Shown: positions 8,854 through 17,332 of the stretch, in pieces
How the letters are laid out: the number at the start of each line of letters is the position of its first letter
Numbering within the stretch: the first letter of the stretch is position 1
Position numbers and translations under genes: made by a program
The notes under the pieces: generated by a model
Database searches by the model: none
What the model was told of the DNA's origin: nothing
Seen by the model: only the letters and a program-made list of their open reading frames with translations
Assembly (NCBI GenBank): GCA_903911145.1
Contig: CAIWCD010000052.1
Span: forward strand, 62,001-126,000
Length of the DNA stretch: 64,000 nucleotides
Direction of reading: 5' to 3'
Source: an uncultured delta proteobacterium
GTDB taxonomy: Bacteria; Myxococcota; Myxococcia; Myxococcales; 40CM-4-68-19

Positions 8854-9912
8854 TCAGCTCAACTCGGCGAAGGCGTGAACGCCGATGCGCTCATCGCCCT
8901 GTTCGATCGCGCGGACCCGCGCCAGGAGCCGCTCATTGAGCGGGACCGCGAGATTGAGCGCGCGCGCCTGCGCCACGACTGCGCCGTTGAGATCTTCGAT
9001 CTGTCCTGAGCTGCGGCCGGCGAGAAGACGCTCGAGCATCCCTGAGCGCTGCGTCGGGCGCTGGCGCGAGACGAGGCGCAGCAGAGCGTGCCGCCACGGT
9101 CGTGCAATTCGCGCCATCGCACGGGAGGAGCCGGAATCGGCGAGCCAGCGCGGGTCGAGGCCGGAGATGCGCGAGAGCTTGACCCGCTTGGCCTGCGCGA
9201 CCTGCACGACTTCCGCGATGCACGCGAGCACGAGGCCGCGCGCGTCGGCCCGCAGGCAGAGTTCACCGAAGGAGAGGCCGGAGACAGCGCCGAGTGTCGA
9301 GATTGCGCAGTTGAGCGCGAGCTTGCTCCATCGTGCGCCGGCGAGATTGCGCGTCACCCGTGTTGGAAATGCGCGGGAGAGAAGTTGGCGCGCGTTCTCG
9401 AGTTGGCGCTCGCCGGCGGAATCGCTTGTCCCGAGCAGGAACGAGCCGCGGCCTGTAAGCCGGACCGAGCCACGAGCCACGCTGGTGGCGGACCAGCCGA
9501 TCACCGCGCCAAGCGTGCGCGCCGCGCCGACGCGGGCCGCGACCTTCTCCTCGGGGAGTCCATTCTGCAAACAGACGATCGCACCATCGCGCGCAAGCAG
9601 AGCCTGGGACACCGCGAGTGCGGGCTCCGTCTCTTGAGCGCGCGTGCAGAGCAGGATCAGTTCATAGAGCGCACCGTTGGCCAGCCTCGGCAGTTCGGCT
9701 CCGATCTCATCGGCAGCGATCGCTGCGCTGCACGCGACGGCAAGCCCCGCTCCGCCCAGCGTCACGCCCGATGCGCGCAGGAGCGCCGCTCTTTCATTGG
9801 AGCCCGCAGCAAAACCAAACTGATCATCCGGGTTGCGCGTGGAGAGCAGGCGCGCAGCCACTGCGCTTCCCACCGCGCCCATTCCGATGATGCCGATTCG
9901 AGTTGCCGTCAC
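8854..9912 (-). CDS. 2-dehydropantoate 2-reductase (ApbA/PanE) family protein
   Basis: This is an NADP-dependent oxidoreductase of the ketopantoate reductase family; PanE makes pantoate for coenzyme A. The N-terminus carries the Rossmann motif GIIGMGAVGSAVAARL. The conserved LCTRAQETEPAL...GAIVCLQNGLPEE segment follows, and the C-terminal domain has the family's KLALNCAISTLGAVSG (Lys and Asn of the active site). The protein has about 352 residues from GTG at 9912; a longer reading to 10056 adds 48 residues without family similarity and enters the divergent region. Members are often annotated PanE without proof, so the substrate may differ. No pantothenate genes adjoin. Confidence 0.8.
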   Translation of the reverse strand: MTATRIGIIGMGAVGSAVAARLLSTRNPDDQFGFAAGSNERAALLRASGVTLGGAGLAVACSAAIAADEIGAELPRLANGALYELILLCTRAQETEPALAVSQALLARDGAIVCLQNGLPEEKVAARVGAARTLGAVIGWSATSVARGSVRLTGRGSFLLGTSDSAGERQLENARQLLSRAFPTRVTRNLAGARWSKLALNCAISTLGAVSGLSFGELCLRADARGLVLACIAEVVQVAQAKRVKLSRISGLDPRWLADSGSSRAMARIARPWRHALLRLVSRQRPTQRSGMLERLLAGRSSGQIEDLNGAVVAQARALNLAVPLNERLLARVRAIEQGDERIGVHAFAELS

Positions 9913-10048
9913 GCGGCTTCCATCGCTCGCCAGCAACCCGTTGTCGAGCGCGAAGACGCTGCGCAGTGCAACTCTCGCGCAGGAATCTATTGCGAAGGCA
10001 GGAGCCCTGCTAGGTTGCGCGCGGCCGTACACCAACTCAGGAGCTCCT

Positions 10049-11116
10049 CTGCGCATTTCATCTCATTGCCGCTCCTTCGCCCTGCTCTGCGCCTCGATTC
10101 TCACCACGCCGCTCACTGCAACAGCAGCGGTCGAATCACTGCCCGCAGCGCCCCAGGCCGCCACCAGCGCGGTCGCCGTCGATTCACCCGCACCTGCGCC
10201 CAGCGAAGCGAAGGCGCTCCTCGACGATTTCAATTACGGCCTTCCCTTCTTCGGCAGAGAGGCCGTCAAGGCGGGCGCCAACCTGCCGCTGCCGATCGGC
10301 GTGATGCTGATCGGGCAATACCAACGCGAGGACATCAGCGTGCACGGCATGAAGATCGGCCTCGGCGGCCAACCGCTGGTCGACGCATCGTTCGTCGGCT
10401 TCAACGGATTGACCACACGTGTGAGCAACATGCTCGTGCGCGGCGACGTCTGGCTCTTTCCCTTTCTCAATGTCTACGGCATCGCGGGTGAATCCTGGTC
10501 GAACACGACCGTCTCGCTCACGCGGCCCATCAACACGTCGATCGAAGTTGACTCGCACGGCCTGACCATCGGGTTCGGCGGCACGGTCGCCTGGGGAATC
10601 GAGCCTTATGGATTCGTCACCCTCGACGCCAACCTGACCTGGGCAGACCAGAACATTCTCTCGAGCCCGCAGCGCACACTCACCGTCACGCCGCGCATCG
10701 GACACCGCTGGGTCTCGGAGACGAACGCTGGCCGCGCCTATACGATCTGGTTCGGCGCATCGATGGAAGAGTTCGAGAGCCATACGGATGGCTCGCTCGC
10801 ATTCAATTCGGTTCTACCGGGCGGCACGGGCGCAATCCTCCAGCAGATCCCCAGCGACTTCGGGCAATGGATTGGAACCTTGACGACAGCGCAGCAGAAC
10901 GCGCTCGGTGCGCTTCTGGGCGAACTGGGCAGCGCGTCCAAGGACCCGAATGCGCGCACGCAGTTCAGCATGTCGATCAACCCGCGGAAGGCCTGGAACA
11001 TGCTCGTCGGCGGCTCGACGGATCTCAATCGCCACTGGCAACTCACCGGCGAGGGAGGCTTCCTCGGTTCGCGCACCAGCGTGGTGGGCAATCTCTGTTA
11101 TCGATTCGGAATCTGA
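10049..11116 (+). CDS. Predicted outer-membrane beta-barrel protein, possible CTG start
   Basis: I do not recognise a family. The mature part (about 330 residues) has alternating hydrophobic/polar strands, aromatic girdle residues and a C-terminal strand VVGNLCYRFGI, as in outer-membrane barrels. No ATG, GTG or TTG is available close to the obvious signal peptide (HCRSFALLCASILTTPLTATAA). The best initiation site is CTG at 10049, five bases after a strong AGGAG (10039-10043). In-frame ATGs at 9833 and 9887-9892 would add 50-70 residues ahead of the signal and overlap the divergent gene. The stop lies two bases before the fabG-like gene, so the two form an operon. An upstream TGCTAGGTT may be the -10 element. 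Confidence 0.65.
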   Translation: MRISSHCRSFALLCASILTTPLTATAAVESLPAAPQAATSAVAVDSPAPAPSEAKALLDDFNYGLPFFGREAVKAGANLPLPIGVMLIGQYQREDISVHGMKIGLGGQPLVDASFVGFNGLTTRVSNMLVRGDVWLFPFLNVYGIAGESWSNTTVSLTRPINTSIEVDSHGLTIGFGGTVAWGIEPYGFVTLDANLTWADQNILSSPQRTLTVTPRIGHRWVSETNAGRAYTIWFGASMEEFESHTDGSLAFNSVLPGGTGAILQQIPSDFGQWIGTLTTAQQNALGALLGELGSASKDPNARTQFSMSINPRKAWNMLVGGSTDLNRHWQLTGEGGFLGSRTSVVGNLCYRFGI

Positions 11117-11118
11117 TC

Positions 11119-11868
11119 ATGACGCGTGAATTCGAAGGCAAGGTCGCTCTGGTTACGGGAGCCTCGCGGGGAATTGGACGGGCGACGGCGATTAAGCTGG
11201 CGCAAGAGCGATGCAAGCTCGCGCTCGCCTATGCCTCCAATGATGCGGCGGCGCTCGAGGTGAAAGCGCTCTGCGAAGTGGCCGGTTCGCCGCTGGTGCA
11301 GCTCTTCAAGTTCGACGTCGCCGACGCCGCCGCTTGCGCGAAGGCGACAGACGACGTGCTCGCTGCGTTTGGCGGACTTGATATCCTGATTAACAACGCC
11401 GGCATTTCAATCGACGGGTTAATCCTCCGTTACAAGCCGGCGGACCTCGAGAAGACGCTGCAAACGAATCTCTCGAGCGCGTTTCATCTCAGCAAGGCGG
11501 CGGCGCGCGCGATGCTGCGCAAGGGCGGCGCGATCGTCAACGTCACCAGCGTCGTCGGCGAGATGGGCAATGCCGGCCAGAGCGCTTATGCGATGGCGAA
11601 GGCGGGATTAATCGGATTAACCAAGAGTCTTGCGCGCGAACTGGGCAGTCGCTCGATTCGAGTCAATGCAGTCAGTCCGGGTTTTGTCGAGACGGATATG
11701 ACGAAGGAACTTCCCGAGGCGGCGAAGACCGCGATGGTGTCGGCGGCCGCGCTGGGACGCGTCGGGACGGCGGAGGAGGTTGCGGAGGCGATCGCATTTC
11801 TCGCGAGTGCGCGCGCGGCGTTCATTACGGGCGAAGTAATGCGCGTCAACGGCGGGCTCTATATGTAG
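11119..11868 (+). CDS. fabG: SDR family 3-oxoacyl-ACP reductase (FabG-like)
   Basis: The 249-residue short-chain dehydrogenase has NADP motif TGASRGIG (residues 13-20), NNAG near residue 94, catalytic Ser of NVTSVV near residue 143, and the YxxxK pair in SAYAMAKAG near residues 156-160. The C-terminal ITGEVMRVNGGLYM is typical of FabG, which reduces 3-ketoacyl-ACP in fatty-acid elongation. The ATG follows the stop of the barrel gene after two bases. No other fab genes are adjacent, so it may be a FabG paralogue with another ketone substrate. Confidence 0.88.
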   Translation: MTREFEGKVALVTGASRGIGRATAIKLAQERCKLALAYASNDAAALEVKALCEVAGSPLVQLFKFDVADAAACAKATDDVLAAFGGLDILINNAGISIDGLILRYKPADLEKTLQTNLSSAFHLSKAAARAMLRKGGAIVNVTSVVGEMGNAGQSAYAMAKAGLIGLTKSLARELGSRSIRVNAVSPGFVETDMTKELPEAAKTAMVSAAALGRVGTAEEVAEAIAFLASARAAFITGEVMRVNGGLYM

Positions 11869-11877
11869 TCGCTGGAA

Positions 11878-12432
11878 TCAGCGACTGCATTCCAGCGCCA
11901 AATGGGCGCCCGATACCAGGGCGCCCGCGGCCTGCAGCGGCACCTTGCGTACAACTCCATCTGCTCCAATCGCGATCATCGTCGGCGTATCCCCCGCACC
12001 AAGCTGCTGCGCCAATCGAATCTCAGGCGGCCCCGCCTCGATATCCACACGCACCTTCACCACGCCCAGGAGCAGGTGCTTCATCTCCGCCGATGCGAAC
12101 AGTTCATGCTCGACGCGCCGGCAGAGTTCGCAGCCGTGCCTGTGAAAGTAGACGACCATCCGCGCGCCACTGCGCTTGCGCTCGGCCTCTGCGCCCTCGT
12201 AGCCAGACGCATTGAGGAACCAGGCTTGCGTGACTTGCGGCACCGCGGGGCCCGTTGTCGCCGCGTCCAGCTTCTCGGTCAGGGAACTCGGCGGCGCGGG
12301 CGGAGGCGAAAAGTGGATGAGGTTCGCCATCTGTTCGTTGATGCCGCCAACGTCTCTCCAGAGTGCGCCAGCGAAGGCCAGCAGCAGCAACATCAAGACC
12401 CGTCCGAGATATTTTCCGTGCGCGTTTGCCAC
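11878..12432 (-). CDS. Membrane-anchored thioredoxin-fold protein with CxxC motif
   Basis: The 184-residue protein has an N-terminal transmembrane segment (about residues 10-27, VLMLLLLAFAGALW). A linker rich in Pro and Ser is followed by a thioredoxin-like domain with active-site CELC (near residue 108, YFHRHGCELCRRVE) and the downstream cis-Pro context GDTPTMIAI. It probably acts on the periplasmic face as a disulfide reductase/isomerase or redox sensor. The start is GTG at 12432. It converges with the fabG-like gene and diverges from moaA. The partner is unknown. Confidence 0.75.
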   Translation of the reverse strand: MANAHGKYLGRVLMLLLLAFAGALWRDVGGINEQMANLIHFSPPPAPPSSLTEKLDAATTGPAVPQVTQAWFLNASGYEGAEAERKRSGARMVVYFHRHGCELCRRVEHELFASAEMKHLLLGVVKVRVDIEAGPPEIRLAQQLGAGDTPTMIAIGADGVVRKVPLQAAGALVSGAHLALECSR

Positions 12433-12513
12433 GCGTCATCCTACTCCGCGTCCGCGCCGCGAGCTGCTCGACCAATGCGATCCAGCCGACAACCGAGGCG
12501 AAGTTCAACACCC

Positions 12514-12522
12514 TGCTAAAGT
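12514..12522 (+). promoter_or_regulatory. Extended -10-like element TGCTAAAGT directly before moaA
   Basis: TG-C-TAAAGT matches an extended -10 promoter element. It ends eight bases before the moaA ATG, so transcription would begin at or next to the start codon and the mRNA would be leaderless. There is no Shine-Dalgarno sequence before this ATG. The same layout is seen before bioB. The 98 bases between the divergent thioredoxin-like gene and moaA hold nothing else I recognise. Confidence 0.4.
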
Positions 12523-12530
12523 GCGCGCCG

Positions 12531-13706
12531 ATGATCCGCCTGCGCCACCCTCTCCCGCTCGCGCCGACGCACGCTCCCGGGCGACTCGACCCATCGAGTG
12601 CGGCGCGGCTGGGCATTGTCCCGCACGGCGAGGCGCGCGCAGAGGGGCTTCTCGATCGCTTCGGCCGCGCCCACCGCACTCTGCGCATCTCCCTCACCGA
12701 GCGCTGCAACCTGCGCTGCCGATACTGCATGCCCGAGGAAGGCGTTGCGCTGCATACGCGCGATGAACTGCTGACGTTCGACGAGATCGAGCGGATCGCC
12801 GCGCTGTTCGTCCGCCTGGGGATCCGGCGCATTCGCCTGACAGGAGGAGAGCCGCTGGTCCGGCGCGGAGTTGAAACGCTGGCGGCACGAATTGGCGCGA
12901 TGAAGAGATCGTTGGCACTCAACACATCTGCCCCGAGCGCGCAGGCGCCAGCTCTCGACGAGTTGCTGCTCACGACGAACGGACTTCTCCTCGAGCCGTT
13001 GCTGCCCGCGCTGCTCGCTGCCGGCCTCGATGGTGTCAACATCTCGCTCGACACGCTGTCGGCGGCGCGGTTCGAGAAGCTGACGCGGAGGACCGGACTT
13101 CGCGAGACGCTCTCCGCCGTACGGGCAGCCGCGCGCGCGCCCGGATTGCGCGTGAAGGTGAATGTCGTCGCGATGCGGGGAGTGAACGACGACGAGATCT
13201 GTCTGCTGGCGTCGCTCATTGCCGGAGAGCTCGGCCTCGAGCTGCGCTTCATCGAGTACATGCCGTTCGAAGGAAATCACTGGAGCGACTCGGCGCTCTT
13301 TCCGGCCGCGCAGATTCGCAGCGAACTCTCGCGTCGATTCCAACTCGAACCGCTCGGCCTCGATCAAGACGGCAACGGCACGGCGCAGATCTTCACGCTG
13401 CGCGAGCGCAGTTCAGACGCACTCCTGATCGGACGCGTCGGCATCATCTCCTCGATGAGCGAGCCGTTCTGCGCGACCTGTTCGCGGCTGCGTCTCACGG
13501 CGGACGGGCATCTGCGCTGGTGCCTGCTCGACGAGGGTGAGCTCGATCTGCGCGGCCCTCTGCGCGCGGGCGCGAGTGAAGCCGACCTCTGCGCGATCAT
13601 CGAAGAAGGTCTGTCACGCAAGCAGGCCGGACACGCATCCGCAGCAGATCTGCTCGAAGCGCAATCGCACACGGGTGCGCGCGCGATGATCCGCATCGGA
13701 GGATGA
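12531..13706 (+). CDS. moaA: GTP 3',8-cyclase MoaA (molybdenum cofactor synthesis)
   Basis: MoaA is a radical SAM enzyme that, with MoaC, turns GTP into cyclic pyranopterin monophosphate, the first step of molybdopterin synthesis. The N-terminal radical SAM cluster motif is CNLRCRYC (near residue 59). TGGEPLVRR follows, and the second cluster is in FCATCSRLRLTADGHLRWC (near residue 312). The C-terminal RIGG tail essential in the family is intact. The protein has 391 residues, longer than the usual 320-340. The excess is a 48-residue N-terminal extension before RAHRTLRISLT and an insert of about 20 residues before LLLTTNG. No other mo genes are in the window. Confidence 0.95.
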   Translation: MIRLRHPLPLAPTHAPGRLDPSSAARLGIVPHGEARAEGLLDRFGRAHRTLRISLTERCNLRCRYCMPEEGVALHTRDELLTFDEIERIAALFVRLGIRRIRLTGGEPLVRRGVETLAARIGAMKRSLALNTSAPSAQAPALDELLLTTNGLLLEPLLPALLAAGLDGVNISLDTLSAARFEKLTRRTGLRETLSAVRAAARAPGLRVKVNVVAMRGVNDDEICLLASLIAGELGLELRFIEYMPFEGNHWSDSALFPAAQIRSELSRRFQLEPLGLDQDGNGTAQIFTLRERSSDALLIGRVGIISSMSEPFCATCSRLRLTADGHLRWCLLDEGELDLRGPLRAGASEADLCAIIEEGLSRKQAGHASAADLLEAQSHTGARAMIRIGG

Positions 13707-13712
13707 ACGCCG

Positions 13713-15299
13713 TCAGTGCGCGTCCGCCGGAGGCTTCGCGCCACGTCCCGAGCCGAGCAGAAACACGAGCGGCAACGTCGCGATGATGGTGAAGCCGACG
13801 AGATAGAAGATGTCGCCAAACGAGAGCACGACGGCCTGGATCGATACGCTGCCGTCGAGCAGCGCGCGCGCGCGCTGTCCCGCGGAGACAAGATCTGCAC
13901 CCTTCGCGACCATGCCCGCGGTCAGCGCGGCGAGTCGGCCTTGCGCGAGTGCCGACGTCATCCCGAGTTTCTCGACGAGAACCGCGCGATGGAACGCGTT
14001 GCGATCAGTCAGCAGCATCGTCAGCACCGCGATGCCGACACTGCCGCCCATCTGCCGCAGGAGGGAGTAGATGCCGCTCGCCTTCGAGATGTCCTGCCGC
14101 GGGATGGGCCCGAGCGTCGCGAGCGTGAGCGGCAGATAGATCGACACGGAGGCCGCGCCGCGCACGATCATCGGCCAGAAGAAATCGTCCGCGCCCGTCT
14201 GCGGCGTCATGATTCCGCGCATCCAGAACATGGTGCCGCAGAGGATCAACGAGCCGATCACAATCAAGACGCGCGCGTCGATCCGACCATTCAGGCGGCC
14301 GAGCAAGGGAAACATGAAGGCCGACGCGAGGGCGCCCGGAAGCAGCATCATGCCTGTCTGTTCGGCGGTAAAATGGAGGATCGATTGCGCGAAGATCGGC
14401 ACGGCAAACATCGCGCCGTATAGCCCCATGCCGACGACCATCGAGAGCACGCCGCCGGCCGCGAGCGAGCGATGCCGCAGCACGCGCAGGTCGACGCAGG
14501 GAAATTCGATCACGAGTTGTCGCCAGACGAAGAAACCCAGGCCCAGCGCGGCGCAGAGCGCGCAGCCAATAATCAGCCTGGAGGCAAACCAGTCCTCCTG
14601 GTTGCCCTCCTCGAGCATCGTCTGCAGGCCGCCAACCGCGATGACGAGGAGAAGAATTCCCAGCCAGTCGACGGGCTGTCCGACCGTCTTCGCCTTGTCC
14701 TCGTGAAGGAACGCGATTGCCATCATCGTGGCCGCGATGCCGACCGGGAGGTTGATGAAGAAGATCCAGCGCCAGTCGAGCGCAGTCACGATGTAGCCGC
14801 CGAGCGTCGGGCCGATCGCAGGACCCGCGATGACACAGATCCCGAACACTGCCTGCGCCATCGGTTGCTGCGCGGGAGGAAACGTCTCGAAGAGAATCGC
14901 TTGCGCCTTCGCGAGCAGACCGCCGCCGCCGAGGCCCTGCAAGAGGCGCGCGAAGATCAGCACGGGCAGGCTGGTGGCCACTCCGCAGAGCATCGATGCG
15001 GCGGTGAACGCGACCATCGAGAAGATGAAATAGGTCTTCTTCCCGAACCGATCTCCCAGCCATGCCGTGAGCGGAAGAATGATGACGTTCGCGATCGCGT
15101 AGATGGTGACGACCCAGCCGACCTCGCTCAAAGTCGCGCCCAGCGAGGCCTGCATGTCGGTGAGCGCGACGTTGACGATGCTCGTGTCGATCACCTCGAG
15201 CAGCGCACCGAGCGACGCCGCGACGAGGATCGCCCATTTGCGCCAGGAGGGATCTGGCGCGAGCACGCTCGAAGATTTCGTTTCGGCCGCGTTGCTCAA
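13713..15299 (-). CDS. EmrB/QacA-type multidrug efflux MFS transporter (DHA2 family, 14 TM)
   Basis: The 528-residue integral membrane protein has about 14 hydrophobic segments. It carries DHA2-family motifs: LEVIDTSIVNVAL in TM1, AWLGDRFGKK (motif A) and ARLLQGLGGG (motif B). It is the inner-membrane proton-drug antiporter of a tripartite pump. It lies 11 bases downstream of its membrane-fusion partner gene and under the same TetR regulator. The start is TTG at 15299. No outer-membrane TolC-like gene is present in the cluster, so the third component must come from elsewhere. Confidence 0.92.
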   Translation of the reverse strand: MSNAAETKSSSVLAPDPSWRKWAILVAASLGALLEVIDTSIVNVALTDMQASLGATLSEVGWVVTIYAIANVIILPLTAWLGDRFGKKTYFIFSMVAFTAASMLCGVATSLPVLIFARLLQGLGGGGLLAKAQAILFETFPPAQQPMAQAVFGICVIAGPAIGPTLGGYIVTALDWRWIFFINLPVGIAATMMAIAFLHEDKAKTVGQPVDWLGILLLVIAVGGLQTMLEEGNQEDWFASRLIIGCALCAALGLGFFVWRQLVIEFPCVDLRVLRHRSLAAGGVLSMVVGMGLYGAMFAVPIFAQSILHFTAEQTGMMLLPGALASAFMFPLLGRLNGRIDARVLIVIGSLILCGTMFWMRGIMTPQTGADDFFWPMIVRGAASVSIYLPLTLATLGPIPRQDISKASGIYSLLRQMGGSVGIAVLTMLLTDRNAFHRAVLVEKLGMTSALAQGRLAALTAGMVAKGADLVSAGQRARALLDGSVSIQAVVLSFGDIFYLVGFTIIATLPLVFLLGSGRGAKPPADAH

Positions 15300-15310
15300 A
15301 GGGCGACCTG

Positions 15311-16558
15311 CTATCGCGTGTGAACGGTGACGTCGGCCGACATCCCCGCGCGCAACGCCACGCCCGGCGGGAGGTCGCGGAGCGTGATGCGAACAGGCAC
15401 GCGCTGCACGACCTTGACGAAGTTCCCGCTCGCGTTGTCGGGAGGCAGGAGAGCAAAGCGAGCGCCGGTGCCGCCCGCCATGCTCTCGATCACACCGTGC
15501 AGATGCTCACCCGAGAAGCTGTCGATGCGGACATCGACCGCCTGGCCCGCGCGCATCGAGCCGACCTGCGTCTCCTTGAAGTTCGCGACGAGATAGAGCG
15601 CGTGCGGCACCAGCGTCGCGATCGCCTGCCCCGCGCCGACGAGCTGGCCCTCGTGCGCAGAGAGGCGTGTCATCACGCCGTCCTCGGTCGCGACGATCTT
15701 CGTGTACGAGAGCTGCAGACGCGCGAGGTCGAGCGTCGCCTCCGCTGTCGTGACGCGGGCCTGCGAAAGATCTGCATTGGCGCGCGCAACGGCCACCATC
15801 GCGTTGACCGGTTCGCTCTGCCGCAGCTGCCCGCGGGCCTCGGCGATCTTCGTCTCCGCACCCTTTGCCTGATCGATCGCCGCTGTGAGCTGGGCGCGCG
15901 CACCGAGCAACGAAGCCTGCGCAGAATCATTCGTGGCCTGCGCGTTGTCCACGCGCTCCTGCGAGACAGCCTGCGCGAGCTTGAGTTCCTGCATGCGCGA
16001 GAGATCCTGCTGCGCGCGACGCGCCTCCGCCTCTGCACGCGCAAGCCCGGCCTTGGCCGCATCTACCTGTGCGCCCGCATTCCCCGCGGCCGCCGTCGAG
16101 CCCGAGACGCGCGCTTGCGCAGCGCCGAGCCCACCGCGCGCCGACGCCACCGCGACCTGCGCCTGCGCCTCCGCTGCCTGCGCCTGCGCGCGCGCTGTCG
16201 CGAGCTCTCCCTCCGCCTGCTTCACGCGCGCCGCATAGTCAGCCGGATCGAGCTCGATCAGCTTGTCGCCCTTGTGCACCGGCGCGTTGTCCTGGGCGAA
16301 GACATGCAGCACCTGTCCAGCCACGCGGGGGGCAAGCGGGACCACATCGGCCTCAATCTGCGCGTCGTCGGTCGTCTCATTTCCGCGCGAGAGAAACACG
16401 AGCAGAGCCGCGACCAGCGCGGTCCCGAGCAGCGCAACAGCAACAATCACCAGCGGCTTCTTCTGCGACTTCACAGCAAGCGGCGCCGCGCCACTGCGGG
16501 CCTCGGCGAGCGTCGCCACCTTCTTGCTGCCCTCGTCCGACTTTGCTGCCGACTCCAT
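15311..16558 (-). CDS. EmrA/HlyD-type membrane fusion protein of a drug efflux pump
   Basis: The 415-residue periplasmic adaptor has an N-terminal cytoplasmic tail with one transmembrane helix (about residues 35-57). A biotinyl-lipoyl-like segment (VVPLAPRVAGQVLHVFAQDN) follows. An Ala/Gln/Glu-rich coiled-coil hairpin (about residues 115-255) comes next, and the C-terminal half closes the lipoyl and beta-barrel domains (DGVMTRLSAHEGQLV...ATLVP). It would link the EmrB-like antiporter to an outer-membrane channel. It is the middle gene of a tetR-emrA-emrB operon. Confidence 0.92.
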   Translation of the reverse strand: MESAAKSDEGSKKVATLAEARSGAAPLAVKSQKKPLVIVAVALLGTALVAALLVFLSRGNETTDDAQIEADVVPLAPRVAGQVLHVFAQDNAPVHKGDKLIELDPADYAARVKQAEGELATARAQAQAAEAQAQVAVASARGGLGAAQARVSGSTAAAGNAGAQVDAAKAGLARAEAEARRAQQDLSRMQELKLAQAVSQERVDNAQATNDSAQASLLGARAQLTAAIDQAKGAETKIAEARGQLRQSEPVNAMVAVARANADLSQARVTTAEATLDLARLQLSYTKIVATEDGVMTRLSAHEGQLVGAGQAIATLVPHALYLVANFKETQVGSMRAGQAVDVRIDSFSGEHLHGVIESMAGGTGARFALLPPDNASGNFVKVVQRVPVRITLRDLPPGVALRAGMSADVTVHTR

Positions 16559-16631
16559 GTGCTGCTCCTCGAGAAGCGGCGTTCAGCACCACTTCGAACT
16601 TTGGACTTTGGGAACTGCCGGCGGGCAGAGA

Positions 16632-17258
16632 TCAGTGCCGTCCACCGCGCAGCAGTAGCGCAGAGATGTCGCGAGCCCACGCCTCGGGCGCGCGCCGACT
16701 CTGCGGCCGCGCGCGCGTCTCTTCCACCGCTCCGCGAAGCATTCCGCGAAAGAGCACGTGGAGGACCGGCATGCTCTCCACCGAGAGCGCCTTCGCGGCG
16801 AAACCGCGCTTGAGAAGGTCGTGCGCCTTCTGGCTGATCTGTTCGCCTGCGGCCTCCTTCTGCTTGCGCAGCGCGGGCGACGGTTCCGCCTCGGCCATCA
16901 GCGCGGCGAGGCTGCTCTTCTCTTCGCAGAAGGAGAGAAACACGACGATGAAGTGACGCAGTTGCTCCGAGAACGGCTCCGCCTTGTGGCTCACGAGCGA
17001 CGCATCGAGCACCTCGATGAGACCGTTGCGGCGAGCGTCCACCAGCGCGGCGAGCAGCGCGTGGCGATCCTTGAAGTGGTTGTAGAGGGTGCCCACCGCT
17101 ACGCCGGCACGCGCCGCGATCGCCTCCATCTTCGCGTCATGCAGGCCCATCTCGGAGAAGACCTGCTCGGCCGCCTGGAGGATCTGCGTCGTCGCCACCT
17201 CGCGCAGCCGGGTCCGCAGTGGCTGCGCCTTCACGCGCGAAGATGAATTTGGATTCAT
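16632..17258 (-). CDS. TetR/AcrR family transcriptional regulator
   Basis: The 208-residue repressor has a typical TetR helix-turn-helix (ILQAAEQVFSEMGLHDAKMEAIAARAGVAVGTLYNHFKDR, split here as residues about 27-65). The variable ligand-binding C-terminal domain follows. It is the first gene of the efflux operon and very probably represses it until a toxic substrate binds. The promoter region just upstream carries several TGAATC/GATTCA half-sites, including one copy over its own start codon, which suggests autoregulation. Confidence 0.92.
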   Translation of the reverse strand: MNPNSSSRVKAQPLRTRLREVATTQILQAAEQVFSEMGLHDAKMEAIAARAGVAVGTLYNHFKDRHALLAALVDARRNGLIEVLDASLVSHKAEPFSEQLRHFIVVFLSFCEEKSSLAALMAEAEPSPALRKQKEAAGEQISQKAHDLLKRGFAAKALSVESMPVLHVLFRGMLRGAVEETRARPQSRRAPEAWARDISALLLRGGRH

Positions 17259-17332
17259 ATTCTGAATCTATCTCCAGATTAGAGTCGCTGCATCACGAAA
17301 ATGAATCTGGATTCAGATTGTGAATCTAGATT
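17244..17332 (-). promoter_or_regulatory. Operator array and promoter of the tetR-emrAB operon
   Basis: This A+T-rich 89-base stretch is full of inverted half-sites. TGAATCTGGATTCA is perfect at 17302-17315, and a one-mismatch copy lies at 17244-17257 over the start codon. A single TGAATC is at 17263. AGATTGTGAATCT is at 17315-17327 and AATCTAGATT at 17323-17332. On the minus strand a candidate promoter, TTCATT (17300-17305), 16-base spacer, TCTAAT (17278-17283), has its -35 inside the perfect operator. Binding there would block RNA polymerase. The array overlaps the last codons of the EamA transporter gene. Confidence 0.65.
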
